A DNA stretch of 64,000 bases from Streptomyces viridochromogenes (GTDB taxonomy: Bacteria; Actinomycetota; Actinomycetes; Streptomycetales; Streptomycetaceae). Position numbers and translations under genes: made by a program. The stretch lies in the NCBI RefSeq assembly GCF_001270495.1, contig NZ_LGUR01000117.1, forward strand, positions 1 through 64,000, in the 5' to 3' direction. Position 1 is the stretch's first letter; every line of letters starts with the position of its first letter. Shown here one piece after another: positions 8,841 to 17,135 of this stretch. The notes beneath the pieces are model-generated. The model did no database searches and was not told where the DNA came from. It worked only from the letters and a program-made list of their open reading frames with translations.

Positions 8841-9767
8841 TCAGCTGATGGCGCCGTTGATGACGGACTTGGTGATGGCCTGGTCGCTGACGTTCCACTT
8901 CTTGAGGATCTGCAGGTACACCGGGCTGTCGATCAGCTTCTGCGTGGCGGCGTGCAGGGCCTTGACCAGGCCGGTGTCCTTCGGGACGGGCATGCCCCAG
9001 GGGCCCTCGGCGAACGGCTTGCCGGAAGCCACGATGGCCCCGTTGGTCTGCTGGGTGGTGTAGACGTTGTTGGGCCCGTTCTGCGCCCCGACCTCGACCC
9101 GGCCGTTGGCGACGGCCTGCACCTGTTGGTCCTGGGTCTTGAAGACCTTCACGTCGACGGCCTTCTTGCCGGCGTCGGTGCACTTCTTGTTCTGCTGCTG
9201 GGCGATGTCCTCCTGGATCGTGCCCGACTGCACCGCGAAGCTGTGCCCGCACAGCTCATCCAGGCTCGTGGGCTTGAAGCCGGCGCTGGACTTGACGAAG
9301 AATTGCGGACCGGCCTTCGCGTAGGTGACGAAGTCGACGACCTTCTCGCGCTCCTTGGTGTCCCGGAACCCGGAGATCGACAGGTCGTAGCGATGGGCCT
9401 GCAGGCCCGGGATGATCGAGTCGAAGCTGACATTGACGAACTCGGCCTTCAGCCCCATCAGGGATGCGAGGTTCTTGGCGATGTCGACCTCGTTGCCCAC
9501 GATCGTCTTGCCGTCGGTGTCGACCGACTCGTTCGGCGGCGCGGTGGCGTCCGTGGCGAACACCAGCGTGCCCTTCTTCTGGATCGCTTCCGGCACAAGC
9601 GCCTGGACGGCCGAGTCGGCCTTCAGGACCGTCGTCGACGCCGAGGACGCCGGGTCGGCCGACGTGGACGAACTGCTGTCGTCGCTGTCCCCGCAGGCGG
9701 CCAGGAGGCCGAGCGACAGCGCGCTGGTGGTGGCGATGGCAATGGATGTGGCGAGACGCGAGGACAT
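8841..9767 (-). CDS. polar amino acid ABC transporter, substrate-binding lipoprotein
   Basis: A 308-residue extracellular binding protein of family 3 (SBP_bac_3). The lipoprotein signal peptide ends in a lipobox LGLLAAC at about residues 19-25, followed by an Asp/Ser-rich linker. The bilobal fold shows the classic region around NEVDIAKNLASLMGLKAEFV. It is the promoter-proximal gene of the operon, with GGAG 7 bases before the ATG. Together with the downstream kinase and PLP enzyme it suggests import of a cationic or hydroxylated amino acid. The ligand is not known. Confidence 0.93.
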   Translation of the reverse strand: MSSRLATSIAIATTSALSLGLLAACGDSDDSSSSTSADPASSASTTVLKADSAVQALVPEAIQKKGTLVFATDATAPPNESVDTDGKTIVGNEVDIAKNLASLMGLKAEFVNVSFDSIIPGLQAHRYDLSISGFRDTKEREKVVDFVTYAKAGPQFFVKSSAGFKPTSLDELCGHSFAVQSGTIQEDIAQQQNKKCTDAGKKAVDVKVFKTQDQQVQAVANGRVEVGAQNGPNNVYTTQQTNGAIVASGKPFAEGPWGMPVPKDTGLVKALHAATQKLIDSPVYLQILKKWNVSDQAITKSVINGAIS

Positions 9768-9795
9768 GGGACGCTCCGCTCGGTCGGGGCCTGAG

Positions 9796-9822
9796 TTATA
9801 TTTTTTCAGGCTGAAATTTGAA
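9796..9822 (-). promoter_or_regulatory. transporter-operon promoter with ROK-type operator (site 2)
   Basis: On the minus strand a TATAAC -10-like box (9801-9796) is preceded by the dyad TTTCA-GCC-TGAAA (plus strand TTTCA-GGC-TGAAA at 9804-9816), which fills the presumed -35/-10 spacer. The core and the adjoining ATT match site 1 at 3705. A repressor bound here would block RNA polymerase. Assignment to the ROK protein is inference. Confidence 0.6.
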
Positions 9823-10250
9823 GCGAAGGTAGCCCGGCATGCGAGGGCTGTCCAGAGCTGGGCCGGTTAATTTCGGTTAACGCAATGTTTCCTCACCCGA
9901 GGCGGCCGACGCCCGTCGCCCGCACGCCACCGCCGCCGTCGCGCACGCGGCCCTCATGCCCACAAGGGAGAGAAAGTCCAGTTCAGAGGATTGATGATCA
10001 GAAGCCGCCTGGCGCCCGAGTCCAAGGCCCGAGCCGATATGGCGCGGGGGCGGATGCTCCGTCTCACGTGACGGACGATCTTGTGAAGTGCCCTTGGATT
10101 CGTGACGATCCGCTGAAGGTCACGCTCCCTACTGCTACCGCCGTCGGCTCCTCCGGCACGGACGGCGACCCACATTCATTCACCCGCGGCGTCACCCGCA
10201 GTTCCCATCTGCAACCGTACGTCCCTCGGATCGAAGGAACCACAGAACAC
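9823..10250. other. divergent intergenic region without a recognised gene
   Basis: About 430 bases between the transporter operon and the divergent oxidoreductase. It contains a GGTTAA direct repeat around 9867-9880 (the second copy forming GTTAAC). A 25-codon open frame beginning near 9992 sits after an AGAGGA and ends in a run of basic residues. I could not identify a family for it and do not claim it is expressed. Confidence 0.4.
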
Positions 10251-11147
10251 ATGGACACGCCAGCAGCCCAGCCGCGCACCATCGCCTTCATCGGCCTCGG
10301 CATCATGGGCGGCCCGATGGCCGCCAACCTCGTCCGGGCCGGTCACACGGTGATCGGCTTCAACCGCAGCCGACTCGCGGTCGACCGGCTTGTCGCGGCC
10401 GGCGGGCGTGGCGCGGACAGTGTCGCGGAGGCGGTCGCCGACGCCGATGCGGTCATCACCATGCTCCCCGCCGACGCGGAGGTCACCGAGGTCGCCCTCG
10501 GCAAGGGCGGCGTCCTGAGCCACGCCCGTCCCGGCACCCTGCTCATCGACATGAGCACCATCAGCCCGCAGACCGCGGTCGCGATCGCGCACACCGGTCA
10601 CGAGAAGGACATCCGTGTCCTCGACGCGCCCGTGTCCGGAGGCGAGGCCGGCGCGATCGAGGCCGTGCTGTCCATCATGGCGGGCGGTAACGCCGCCGAC
10701 TTCGCCGAGGCGGAGCCGGTGCTCCGGGCACTCGGCACGACCGTCGTCCACGTCGGCCCGCACGGGGCCGGACAGACCGTCAAGGCCGCCAACCAGCTCA
10801 TCGTCGCCGCGAACATCCAGGCCCTCGCCGAGGCCGTCGTCTTCCTGCGGAAGGCGGGCGCCGACCTCCCGGCCGCTCTCGACGTGCTGGGCGGCGGCCT
10901 CGCCGGATCCACCGTCCTGACCCGCAAGAAGACCAACATGCTCGACCGGGACTTCCCGCCCGGCTTCCGCATCGACCTCCACCACAAGGACATGACCATC
11001 GTCACCGACGCCGCCCGCAGCGTCGGCGCCGTCCTGCCCGTCGGCTCCCTGGTCGCCCAGTTGCTCGCCTCGGCCCGCGCCAACGGCGACGGCGGACTGG
11101 ATCACTCGGCGCTGCTGCGTGGCGTCGAGCGGCTCTCCGGACAGTGA
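10251..11147 (+). CDS. 3-hydroxyisobutyrate dehydrogenase-family oxidoreductase
   Basis: A 298-residue beta-hydroxyacid dehydrogenase. The N-terminal Rossmann motif FIGLGIMGGPMAANL is followed by the substrate signature DAPVSGGEAGA (near residue 124), the catalytic lysine in GQTVKAANQ near residue 178, and the all-helical C-terminal domain. ATG 10251 is preferred over the longer frame because the family starts here and GAAGGAA lies 11 bases upstream. Candidate substrates are 3-hydroxyisobutyrate, tartronate semialdehyde or 2-(hydroxymethyl)glutarate. With mmsA nearby, a semialdehyde/hydroxyacid step is plausible. Confidence 0.88.
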   Translation: MDTPAAQPRTIAFIGLGIMGGPMAANLVRAGHTVIGFNRSRLAVDRLVAAGGRGADSVAEAVADADAVITMLPADAEVTEVALGKGGVLSHARPGTLLIDMSTISPQTAVAIAHTGHEKDIRVLDAPVSGGEAGAIEAVLSIMAGGNAADFAEAEPVLRALGTTVVHVGPHGAGQTVKAANQLIVAANIQALAEAVVFLRKAGADLPAALDVLGGGLAGSTVLTRKKTNMLDRDFPPGFRIDLHHKDMTIVTDAARSVGAVLPVGSLVAQLLASARANGDGGLDHSALLRGVERLSGQ

Positions 11148-11421
11148 GCGCAGGTAATTCCGAATGCGCCGGCCCAGTCCGCCAGCACACTCGCATGCGC
11201 ACCCGCAATCACGTGCCCAAGCAGACCTTCGAGTCGACACGGTCCGAGCGAAACAACGGTCGCGCGCACACCACGCTCCTGCTCACCGTGGCGCCGTGCC
11301 CTCCGCGTGCCCATAAGAACGGGCCGTCACGATCAACAGCGGTGCTACCAAGTCCTACGACCGCGCCGCCATCACGATATCCCTGCAGGTCAGAAGGTAT
11401 AAGCCCGCTTGAGCGCCGTCG

Positions 11422-11466
11422 CTTCCCAAGCTGAGAGCGCGAGTTCGATTCTCGTCAAGCGCTCCA
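11422..11466 (+). other. 3' half of a tRNA-Gly(CCC) gene, attachment-site-like remnant
   Basis: The stretch reads as the anticodon loop TTCCCAA, variable region, a T-arm (GCGAG-TTCGATT-CTCGT) and a CCA end. No matching D-arm or 5' acceptor strand is found upstream, and the 3' acceptor strand CAAGCGC has no partner. It is therefore not a working tRNA. It matches what integrative elements leave behind when they use the 3' end of tRNA-Gly as attB. No integrase gene is next to it. The stretch 11148-11421 before it holds only a short open tail ending RRYKPA that I could not place. Confidence 0.55.
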
Positions 11467-11766
11467 TGAGGCCGTGGACAGCCGCCAGGCTGTGCGGGTG
11501 TTCAGCGATGAGCCGATGCCCGACGGCTGGCCATCGGAACGGGCGAGCAGGTGGTCGGCATACCGCGCCTTCTCTCAGCAGTCCACCACCGATCCCAGTA
11601 GCGAACACAGCCGCAGGCCATACTTCCCTTCAGACGATCGGCACCCATCGGCTTTCGATCCCAACACCCTATTCACAGAACGCCTGTTCGACGCGAAGGT
11701 GAGCTGCACCGCGTTTCATGGAGTCCCCGGACTGTCCCGAGTTGGGTGGAGTCGAGTTGCTTGGTT
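11467..11766. other. gene-free stretch between tRNA fragment and IS3 remnant
   Basis: About 300 bases with open frames but none with a recognisable domain or a convincing ribosome binding site. I see no terminator or repeat of note. It is probably debris of the element that left the tRNA fragment. Confidence 0.35.
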
Positions 11767-12078
11767 TCAGGCGACTGGCGGAGTGACGTGCTTAGCGCGG
11801 GGTCGCCGGTTGCCGTGCAGGCCGGCGCGCTGCATCAGCAGCTCCACGGTGCCGTGGCTGACATGGATACGCAGGCCCAGACCGAGCTCGGCGTGCACCC
11901 GGCGCGAGCCGTAGGTGCCGCGGGAGGCGGCGTGGATGCCCACGATGGCCTCGGTCAGCCAGGCGTGCTTGACCAGGCGGTTCGAGGGCGGACGGTTGTG
12001 CCAGGCGTAGTATCCGGATTCAGCGACGTGCAGCACCCGGCAGGCCAGCTGCACCGGCAGGTGCTCACCGGCCATCAC
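11767..12078 (-). pseudogene. IS3-family transposase OrfB, 3'-truncated
   Basis: The first 100 residues of an IS3 OrfB. They comprise the start and helical HTH_21 region, with VLHVAESGYYAWHNRPPS and the typical GTYGSRRVHAELG, followed by HGTVELLMQRAGLHG. The frame then stops after KHVTPPVA. The whole DDE integrase domain (about 200 residues) is missing, so the element cannot transpose on its own. A GTG start overlaps the OrfA stop by 4 bases. Confidence 0.85.
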
Positions 12079-12377
12079 GCGGATGGCTTCGAACCGCCTT
12101 TGGGGGACGTCACCTCACCCAGCAGCTCGGCTGCGCGGCGGTGGATGGCCAACTCGGCCTCCAGCTCGGCGATGCGCTTGCGAGCCGCAGCGAGCTCGGA
12201 CAGGTCGCTGCTGTTCGTACCGGGCAACTGCCCCGTATCAATGAGGTGTTGGCGTCGCCAGACATAGATCGTCTGGTCGCTGATGCCGAGGAGCCTGGCG
12301 ACCTCGGCGACCTTTCTTCCGGGTGCGACGAGATTGAGGACCTTGCGGCGGAACTCGGGCGGATAGCTGCGGGGCAT
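12075..12377 (-). CDS. IS3-family transposase OrfA (helix-turn-helix)
   Basis: A 100-residue HTH_Tnp_1 protein beginning MPRSYPPEFRRKVL. It has the DNA-binding helix GRKVAEVARLLGISDQTIYVWRRQ and a C-terminal leucine-zipper-like helix ELAAARKRIAELEAELAIHRRA, as in IS3 OrfA proteins. It binds the inverted repeats and normally regulates or forms part of the OrfAB transposase. Its partner OrfB is truncated, so the unit is a relic. An in-frame ATG lies 10 codons upstream, but the family normally starts at MPRSYP. Confidence 0.85.
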   Translation of the reverse strand: MPRSYPPEFRRKVLNLVAPGRKVAEVARLLGISDQTIYVWRRQHLIDTGQLPGTNSSDLSELAAARKRIAELEAELAIHRRAAELLGEVTSPKGGSKPSA

Positions 12378-12439
12378 CAGGGCCTCCGAAGGCTGCTGGA
12401 TCGTCAATTGTCCAGCAACCCGACTCCATCAGAACCGGG

Positions 12440-12935
12440 GCATACCATTACGCGTTCGTGTGGGTCAACGCACTGACCCGGAAAGTCCGCGAGGGAGGCC
12501 GAATCATCAACGTACATGCCCTGATCGCGGTCGGTATGAACTCCGACGGGCACCGCACAATCCTCGGCCTCGATGTGCCAACGCCTGCTCGGCCTTCCTT
12601 CGGTCGCTGATCACCCGCGGCCTTTCCGGCGTCCAACTGGTCATCTCCAACACCCACGCCGGCTTGGCCAACCCATCGACGCCACCATGCCCAGCGCCTC
12701 GCGGCAGCGCTGCGGTTCCCTCCACCGCCCGTACGCTGCTGAGCCAGGTCCCCCAAGTGGGCCCGGCCCTGGGTGGCCACGCTGATGCCGGCCGCCTTCG
12801 AACAGCCCGGCACCGACGCCGTCCAGGCCCAGATGCGGCACGTCCCAGACGTCCTGGAGGCCACGGCTGCAGCCCCCTTGGACACCGCGCAGCGCGACGT
12901 GCTGGCTCCACCGCCTTCCCTCGCGAGAGCTGGTG
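12440..12935 (+). pseudogene. IS256-family (mutator-type) transposase remnant
   Basis: Conserved IS256 segments appear in order but in several frames. First comes VREGGRIINVHALIAVGMNSDG...ILGLDV near 12487-12575, then FLRSLITRGLSGVQLVISNTHAGL near 12597-12668. DATMPSASRQRC and the QPGTDAVQAQMRHVPDVLE stretch lie near 12677-12860. These correspond to the central DDE portion, with the ISDAH motif now ISNTH. Frameshifts and loss of both ends make it a pseudogene. The long plus frame that runs through it into the etfA antisense strand is not a gene. Confidence 0.75.
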
Positions 12936-13303
12936 GCAGATGTGGTCACTCATCCGCGGCCCGACCGGGCACGGACGCGCCGCGTTCGTTGGCCAGGGCG
13001 CGCTCGGCGGACGCTTCTTCGGACAGTCCTCCCTCACCCGGCACGCGGTGGCCGACGAACGCAGCGTCGTGCCGGTCGAGGCCGCCGACGAGGACGAACT
13101 GGCGCTGCTCGCCCCGATCGGCTGCGGAGTCCAGATCGGTGCCGGTGCCGTCCTCAACGAGCTGCGCCCCGGCCCCGGAGACGCCGTGGCCGTGTTCGGC
13201 GCGGGTGCGGTGGGGCTGTCCGCCGTCATGGCCGCCGCGCTGACACCGGCAACCCGGGTCATCGCCGTCGACATCGTGCCCTCGCGTCTCGACCTCGCCC
13301 ACG
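12936..13303 (+). pseudogene. internal fragment of a zinc-dependent aryl-alcohol dehydrogenase
   Basis: About 120 residues of a medium-chain alcohol dehydrogenase. FFGQSSLTRHAVADERSVV leads into LLAPIGCGVQIGAGAVLNEL, PGDAVAVFGAGAVGLSAVMA (the NAD-binding Rossmann motif) and RVIAVDIVPSRLDLA. The N-terminal zinc ligands and the C-terminal third are missing. Both ends abut IS256-derived sequence, so this is a fragment trapped between insertion remnants. Confidence 0.75.
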
Positions 13304-13398
13304 AAGGTACTGACCACGCAGGCCGGGGACCTGGATCTGGCGATCTCCAAGGTCCGCACCGGAGCCTCCTTCCCCAGCCTGCTCGAAAGTCGGCTGGG
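13304..13398 (+). pseudogene. N-terminal fragment of an IS256-family transposase
   Basis: About 31 residues reading KVLTTQAGDLDLAISKVRTG and then FPSLLESR. This matches the conserved N-terminal core of IS256 transposases, where the consensus ends FFPSLLERRRR. The rest is absent. A similarly placed, more degenerate copy of the same segment occurs at 34196 on the same strand. Confidence 0.6.
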
Positions 13399-13455
13399 GG
13401 GCCATCTCGTCCGACAAGCGGTGCCAGGCCACCGTCGCCCGTAACTGTGCACGCG

Positions 13456-14442
13456 TCAGCCCTTGCGTCGCCTGACCTCCTCGGTCACGGCGGGGAGGAC
13501 CGTGTGGAGGTCGCCCACGACACCGAAGTCGACGAGCTCGAAGATCGGGGCCTCCTCGTCCTTGTTCACCGCGACGATGGTTTTCGAGGTCTGCATGCCG
13601 GCGCGGTGCTGAATGGCGCCGGAGATCCCGGAAGCAAAGTAGAGCTGGGGGCCGACGTTCTTTCCAGTCTGGCCGATCTGGTAACTGTGCGGCTTCCAGC
13701 CGGAGTCGACCGCGGCCCGCGAGGCACCCACGGCCGCGCCGAGGGCGTCGGCAAGGTCTTCGACCGGATCGAAGTCGCCGCCAGTGCCGCGACCGCCGGA
13801 GACCACTATCGCGGCTTCGGTCAGTTCGGGGCGGCCGGTGACGGCCCGAGGCTGGGAGGCCACGATCCGGGCACCCCGGGCGGCCTCGGACACGGTGACG
13901 GCCACCTCGTCGACCTGGCCGGCGCCGTCGGCCTCCACCGGCACCGCGGAGTTGGGCTTGACGGTGATGATCGGGGTGCCCCGGGTGACCCTGGCCTTGA
14001 CCGTGTAGCTGCCGGCGAACACCGACTGGGTGGTCAACGGGCCGTCGTCGCCGGCCTCGATGTCGATGGCGTCGGTGATCAGCCCGGAGCCGGTTGTGAT
14101 CGCGAGCCGGCCTGCGACCTCCTTGCCCTCGGCGGATGAGGTGATCAGTACCGCGCCCACGCCACCGGACTGCGAGGTCTTCTCCACGAGCTGCTGGAGC
14201 GCCTCGGCTTTCGGTGCCACCGGGTAGCTCTTCAGATCCTCGTCGTCGACGACGTAGAGCCTCTGCGCGCCGTACCTCTTGACGGCTTCGGCGACGCCCG
14301 CTCCCTTGGCTTTCGGACCGATGAACACCGCCGACGGCACGCCTATGCGCGCCGCGAGGGTGAGCATCTCGTACGTTGACTTCTTGATCGCCACGCCCTC
14401 AGGAAGGTCGACGTGGTCGACGACCACCAGGATCTCGGACAT
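13456..14442 (-). CDS. etfA: electron transfer flavoprotein, alpha subunit
   Basis: A 328-residue EtfA. The N-terminal Rossmann-like domain starts MSEILVVVDHVD. The C-terminal FAD-binding domain carries SGGRGTGGDFDPVEDLA, the RAAVDSGW arginine/serine patch and VGPQLYFASGISGAIQH. ETF accepts electrons from FAD or FMN dehydrogenases and passes them to ETF:quinone oxidoreductase. It lies 48 bases after etfB. A trimethylamine-dehydrogenase-type flavoprotein, a classical ETF partner, is encoded at 21146-23119 on the same strand, separated by an inserted cassette. Confidence 0.95.
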   Translation of the reverse strand: MSEILVVVDHVDLPEGVAIKKSTYEMLTLAARIGVPSAVFIGPKAKGAGVAEAVKRYGAQRLYVVDDEDLKSYPVAPKAEALQQLVEKTSQSGGVGAVLITSSAEGKEVAGRLAITTGSGLITDAIDIEAGDDGPLTTQSVFAGSYTVKARVTRGTPIITVKPNSAVPVEADGAGQVDEVAVTVSEAARGARIVASQPRAVTGRPELTEAAIVVSGGRGTGGDFDPVEDLADALGAAVGASRAAVDSGWKPHSYQIGQTGKNVGPQLYFASGISGAIQHRAGMQTSKTIVAVNKDEEAPIFELVDFGVVGDLHTVLPAVTEEVRRRKG

Positions 14443-14490
14443 TGAATCGCTCTCCGCAATCTATGGGTCGGATGACTCGGACGGACTTGC

Positions 14491-15306
14491 CTAGATGAAC
14501 TTCTGGGTGGCGAGGAAGTCAGCCAGCGCCCTGGCGCCCGAGCCCTCCTCGTCCTTGACGATCTCGCCGGCCTCACGCGGCGGACGCGCGGTCGTCTCCT
14601 CGACCACGGTCCACGCCGCGGACAGACCCACGTCACCGGCGTCGACTCCGATGTCGGACAGCGTCAGGATCTTCACCGGCTTCTTCTTGGCCGCCATGAT
14701 TCCCTTGAACGAGGGGTACCGCGGCTCACCGGACTGGTCGGTCACTGACAGCACCAGCGGCATCTCCCCGACCACTACCTGGGTCGCGTCGTCGCCGTCG
14801 CGCTGGATCCGCACCTTGGCGCCTTGCGTCTCGATCTTCGAGGCCAAGGTGAGCTGAGGCAGCGACAGCCGCTGGGCCAGCATCGCCGGCATCACGCTCA
14901 TGGCACCGTCGGTGGACGCCATGCCGCACATCACCAGGTCGTACGGCATGCCTGCTCCGTCAGCGCCGCCGCCCCGTTGCATCGCTTTTGCCAGTACCAG
15001 CGACGTGGCGATCGCGTCGGAGCCCGCGATGGCGTCGTCCTGGACGTGCACGCCGTCGTCGGCGCCCATCTGCAGCGCCTTGCGGACCGCATCGACGGCC
15101 TGCTCGGGGCCCACGCACAGCACGGTCACCTCGACGTCGTCGGGGCTCCCGGCCTTCTCTTTGATCTGGAGCGCCTGCTCCACGGCGTACTCGTCGAGCT
15201 CGGACAGGAGTCCGTCCACGCCCACGCGGTCGACGGTCTTGTCGTGCTGGAAGTGCCGGTTCCCGGTGGCGTCGGGCACGTACTTCACACAGACAGCGAT
15301 CTTCAT
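14491..15306 (-). CDS. etfB: electron transfer flavoprotein, beta subunit
   Basis: A 271-residue EtfB beginning MKIAVCVKYVPDATG. ATG 15306 is chosen because AGGA/GGAAG precedes it and the longer open frame upstream runs into repeat DNA. The AMP-binding stretch VTVLCVGPEQAVDAVRKALQ is present, as is the recognition loop near LPQLTLASKIE, which contacts partner dehydrogenases. It forms the heterodimer with EtfA. The upstream promoter region has been replaced by the 106-bp repeat and an IS5-like transposase gene, so its original regulation may be lost. Confidence 0.95.
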   Translation of the reverse strand: MKIAVCVKYVPDATGNRHFQHDKTVDRVGVDGLLSELDEYAVEQALQIKEKAGSPDDVEVTVLCVGPEQAVDAVRKALQMGADDGVHVQDDAIAGSDAIATSLVLAKAMQRGGGADGAGMPYDLVMCGMASTDGAMSVMPAMLAQRLSLPQLTLASKIETQGAKVRIQRDGDDATQVVVGEMPLVLSVTDQSGEPRYPSFKGIMAAKKKPVKILTLSDIGVDAGDVGLSAAWTVVEETTARPPREAGEIVKDEEGSGARALADFLATQKFI

Positions 15307-15381
15307 GGGTCCTGCTTCCTGATGTTCGTGGACTTCGCATCGCGCGCATCGCCACGGTGCGAGGGGCGATGTGACGCGCAA

Positions 15382-15487
15382 TGAGCCTTCGCCAACTTGA
15401 AGTCGCAGGTCAAGGGGCTGGTGTGACGGCCTTCCAGGGTGCTCACGCTGGTCGTGGGCGGCAGTCTGCGGAGTAGATCGTCCGTCA
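15382..15487 (-). repeat. 106-bp inverted-orientation repeat, copy A
   Basis: This minus-strand sequence, starting at the TGA stop of the IS5-like transposase, is about 92 percent identical to 20985-21090 on the plus strand. Both copies can be read as the same peptide, TDDLLRxLPPTTSVSTLxG followed by HTSPLTCDFKLA. They bracket the 15.5-21 kb cassette in opposite orientation. Confidence 0.8.
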
Positions 15488-16318
15488 GCGGTTGACTTCA
15501 AGGTCCGTCAGGACGAGCAGAGCGCGCAGGAGGCGGGTGGCGTGGGCGGGGTCGGCGCGGAGCTTGGTGAGGGTCCGCCAGTTCTTCAGGTGGGCGAAGC
15601 CGTGCTCGACCGGGGCGCGTCCGACGGCGAGGACGCGGTTGGCGGTCTTCTGGCCGGGGGTGAGCTTGTGGGTGCGGCTGGCGTGGAAGCCGGTGACGAT
15701 CACGGGGTCACGTATGTCGTTGTCCAGGCCGCGGAAGCCGAGGTCCGCCAGCGCCCCGAGGCCGGCGGCGCGCAGGTGGGCCAGGATGTGGTCGTGGCGG
15801 GCGGCGGTGATGTCGTGGGTGCGGCCGGGCCGGGCTGCGGATATCCAGATCAGGCGGCCGTTTTCGTCGGTGAGGGCGAGGAAGTGCAGGCCGTGATGGT
15901 GGTGTTTGCCGGAGTAGTTGCGGCGGTTGGCTCTTCCGGTGCGGCGTTGGATGGGGATGAGGGTGCCGTCGATCAGGACCACTTCCCCGCCCCGCTCGGC
16001 GATCTTCTTCAGGGCGCGGTCCAGGCGCGGGGCCCGCGCGGCGAGCAGGGTGATCAGCTCGTCGCGCCAGCGGCGGACGGTGGACTCGGACACGTTGTTG
16101 CCGCCGGCCATGTCGGCCAGGCGCTGGTCGTGACGCAGCACGGCCAGGACAATCACCGCGATCTTCCCGGGCGGCGTGATCCGCCACCGTGACCCAATCG
16201 CCTTCAGATGGCGCCGCAGCAGACCGGCGAGGTGGTTGACGGTGCTCGTGGACAGCGGCAGACGGCACTGATAGACCAGCGGGCAGGTGTCCTCGGCGCG
16301 TTGATTGGTTTTCGTCAC
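15485..16318 (-). CDS. IS5-like transposase (DDE superfamily endonuclease type)
   Basis: About 277 residues. An N-terminal helix-turn-helix region (NNVSESTVRRWRDELITLL) is followed by a DDE_Tnp_4 nuclease: VVLIDGTLIPI (first Asp), SGKHHHHGLHFLAL, SAARPGRTHDITAARHD, ALADLGFRGLDND (second Asp), and RAPVEHGFAHLKNWR (the Glu). The frame is open from end to end and looks intact. The start is uncertain: GTG 16318 (VTKTNQ) is family-like, while the frame stays open to 16366. Terminal repeats were not located with confidence. Confidence 0.85.
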   Translation of the reverse strand: MTKTNQRAEDTCPLVYQCRLPLSTSTVNHLAGLLRRHLKAIGSRWRITPPGKIAVIVLAVLRHDQRLADMAGGNNVSESTVRRWRDELITLLAARAPRLDRALKKIAERGGEVVLIDGTLIPIQRRTGRANRRNYSGKHHHHGLHFLALTDENGRLIWISAARPGRTHDITAARHDHILAHLRAAGLGALADLGFRGLDNDIRDPVIVTGFHASRTHKLTPGQKTANRVLAVGRAPVEHGFAHLKNWRTLTKLRADPAHATRLLRALLVLTDLEVNR

Positions 16319-16390
16319 ACCATTCCAACGGCCGCCGGGGGCACCCCGGTTACGCCCGCGCCGCACCGCCCCAGGCGGCGACGGAGCAGG

Positions 16391-16847
16391 TCACAGGCGG
16401 GCGGTAAACCGGCCGTCGGGCAGTTTCCGCAGCTAGCCGCGGTCGACGAGTCTGACCAGCCTGCCGCGCAGCGGTTCCAGCTTGGCCCGCACGCCGACGT
16501 CCACGCCCAGCATCTCGCCGACCTGCCGGGCCGTCACCGGTCCGGCGGCCTGCCGCACGGCGGCGAGGATGCGCTGGTAGTCCGGCGGGAGCATCGTCTC
16601 CTCGACGTCCGGCTCGCGGTGCGGGATCAGCATCACCGCCCGTCCCCCCCACCTGCCCGGGCGCCGGCGCAACCTCGGCGCGTTCGTCGGCGAGCTGCTC
16701 GCTCACCCGCTCAAGGACACGTTCGGCGACTGCGAGTTCGTCCCGCTCGGCCCGCACCTCCGACAGCTGCTTGGCCAGCTGTTCTTCGAGTTCGTCCAGT
16801 TCCGCACGCCGCGCGGTGATCCGTTCCAGCAGCTCGGGATCCAGCAT
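16391..16847 (-). pseudogene. coiled-coil/winged-helix small protein, frameshifted and with a nonsense codon
   Basis: The protein begins with a strong coiled coil (LDPELLERITARRAELDELE, continuing to about residue 55). It should continue into PHREPDVEETMLPPDYQRIL and a winged-helix-like AAGPVTARQVGEMLGVDVG. The two halves are joined only by removing one G from a run of seven (plus-strand C-run at 16644-16650). A second lesion, TAG at 16433-16435, lies within the conserved DRG-LRKLPDGRF end. A protein of this type is common in Streptomyces genomes; I do not know its function. Confidence 0.65.
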
Positions 16848-17135
16848 GCACAGGATCGTAGAAGGCCGCCCGGCCGCAGCGAGCAGGAACCGGCGAGCCG
16901 ACCGCTCCTACTCGGCGGCCTCCGGCACGAACGGGATCATCCTGCGCCAACGTAACGTAGGGACGTTTGAGTGGCCTTGGGTCACGCGTGCTCGTTGAGG
17001 ACCAGCGCTGCTGGCCTCCTGAACCGCTGAAGGGCACCGTCACATGTCTTGCCGGTCGATTGCCCTCAGACCCGGAGCATGTTCCTGGGCGTAGTCGTCG
17101 AGGCGCCTGCCCCCGCTATGACCCGCACACGATGC

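Noticed and set aside
11422-11466. Functional tRNA gene
   Set aside because: Only the anticodon loop, T-arm and 3' end exist; no D-arm or 5' acceptor strand can be paired.
12460-14139. 559-residue plus-strand frame
   Set aside because: It only strings together IS256 and alcohol dehydrogenase fragments and then runs antisense through etfA.
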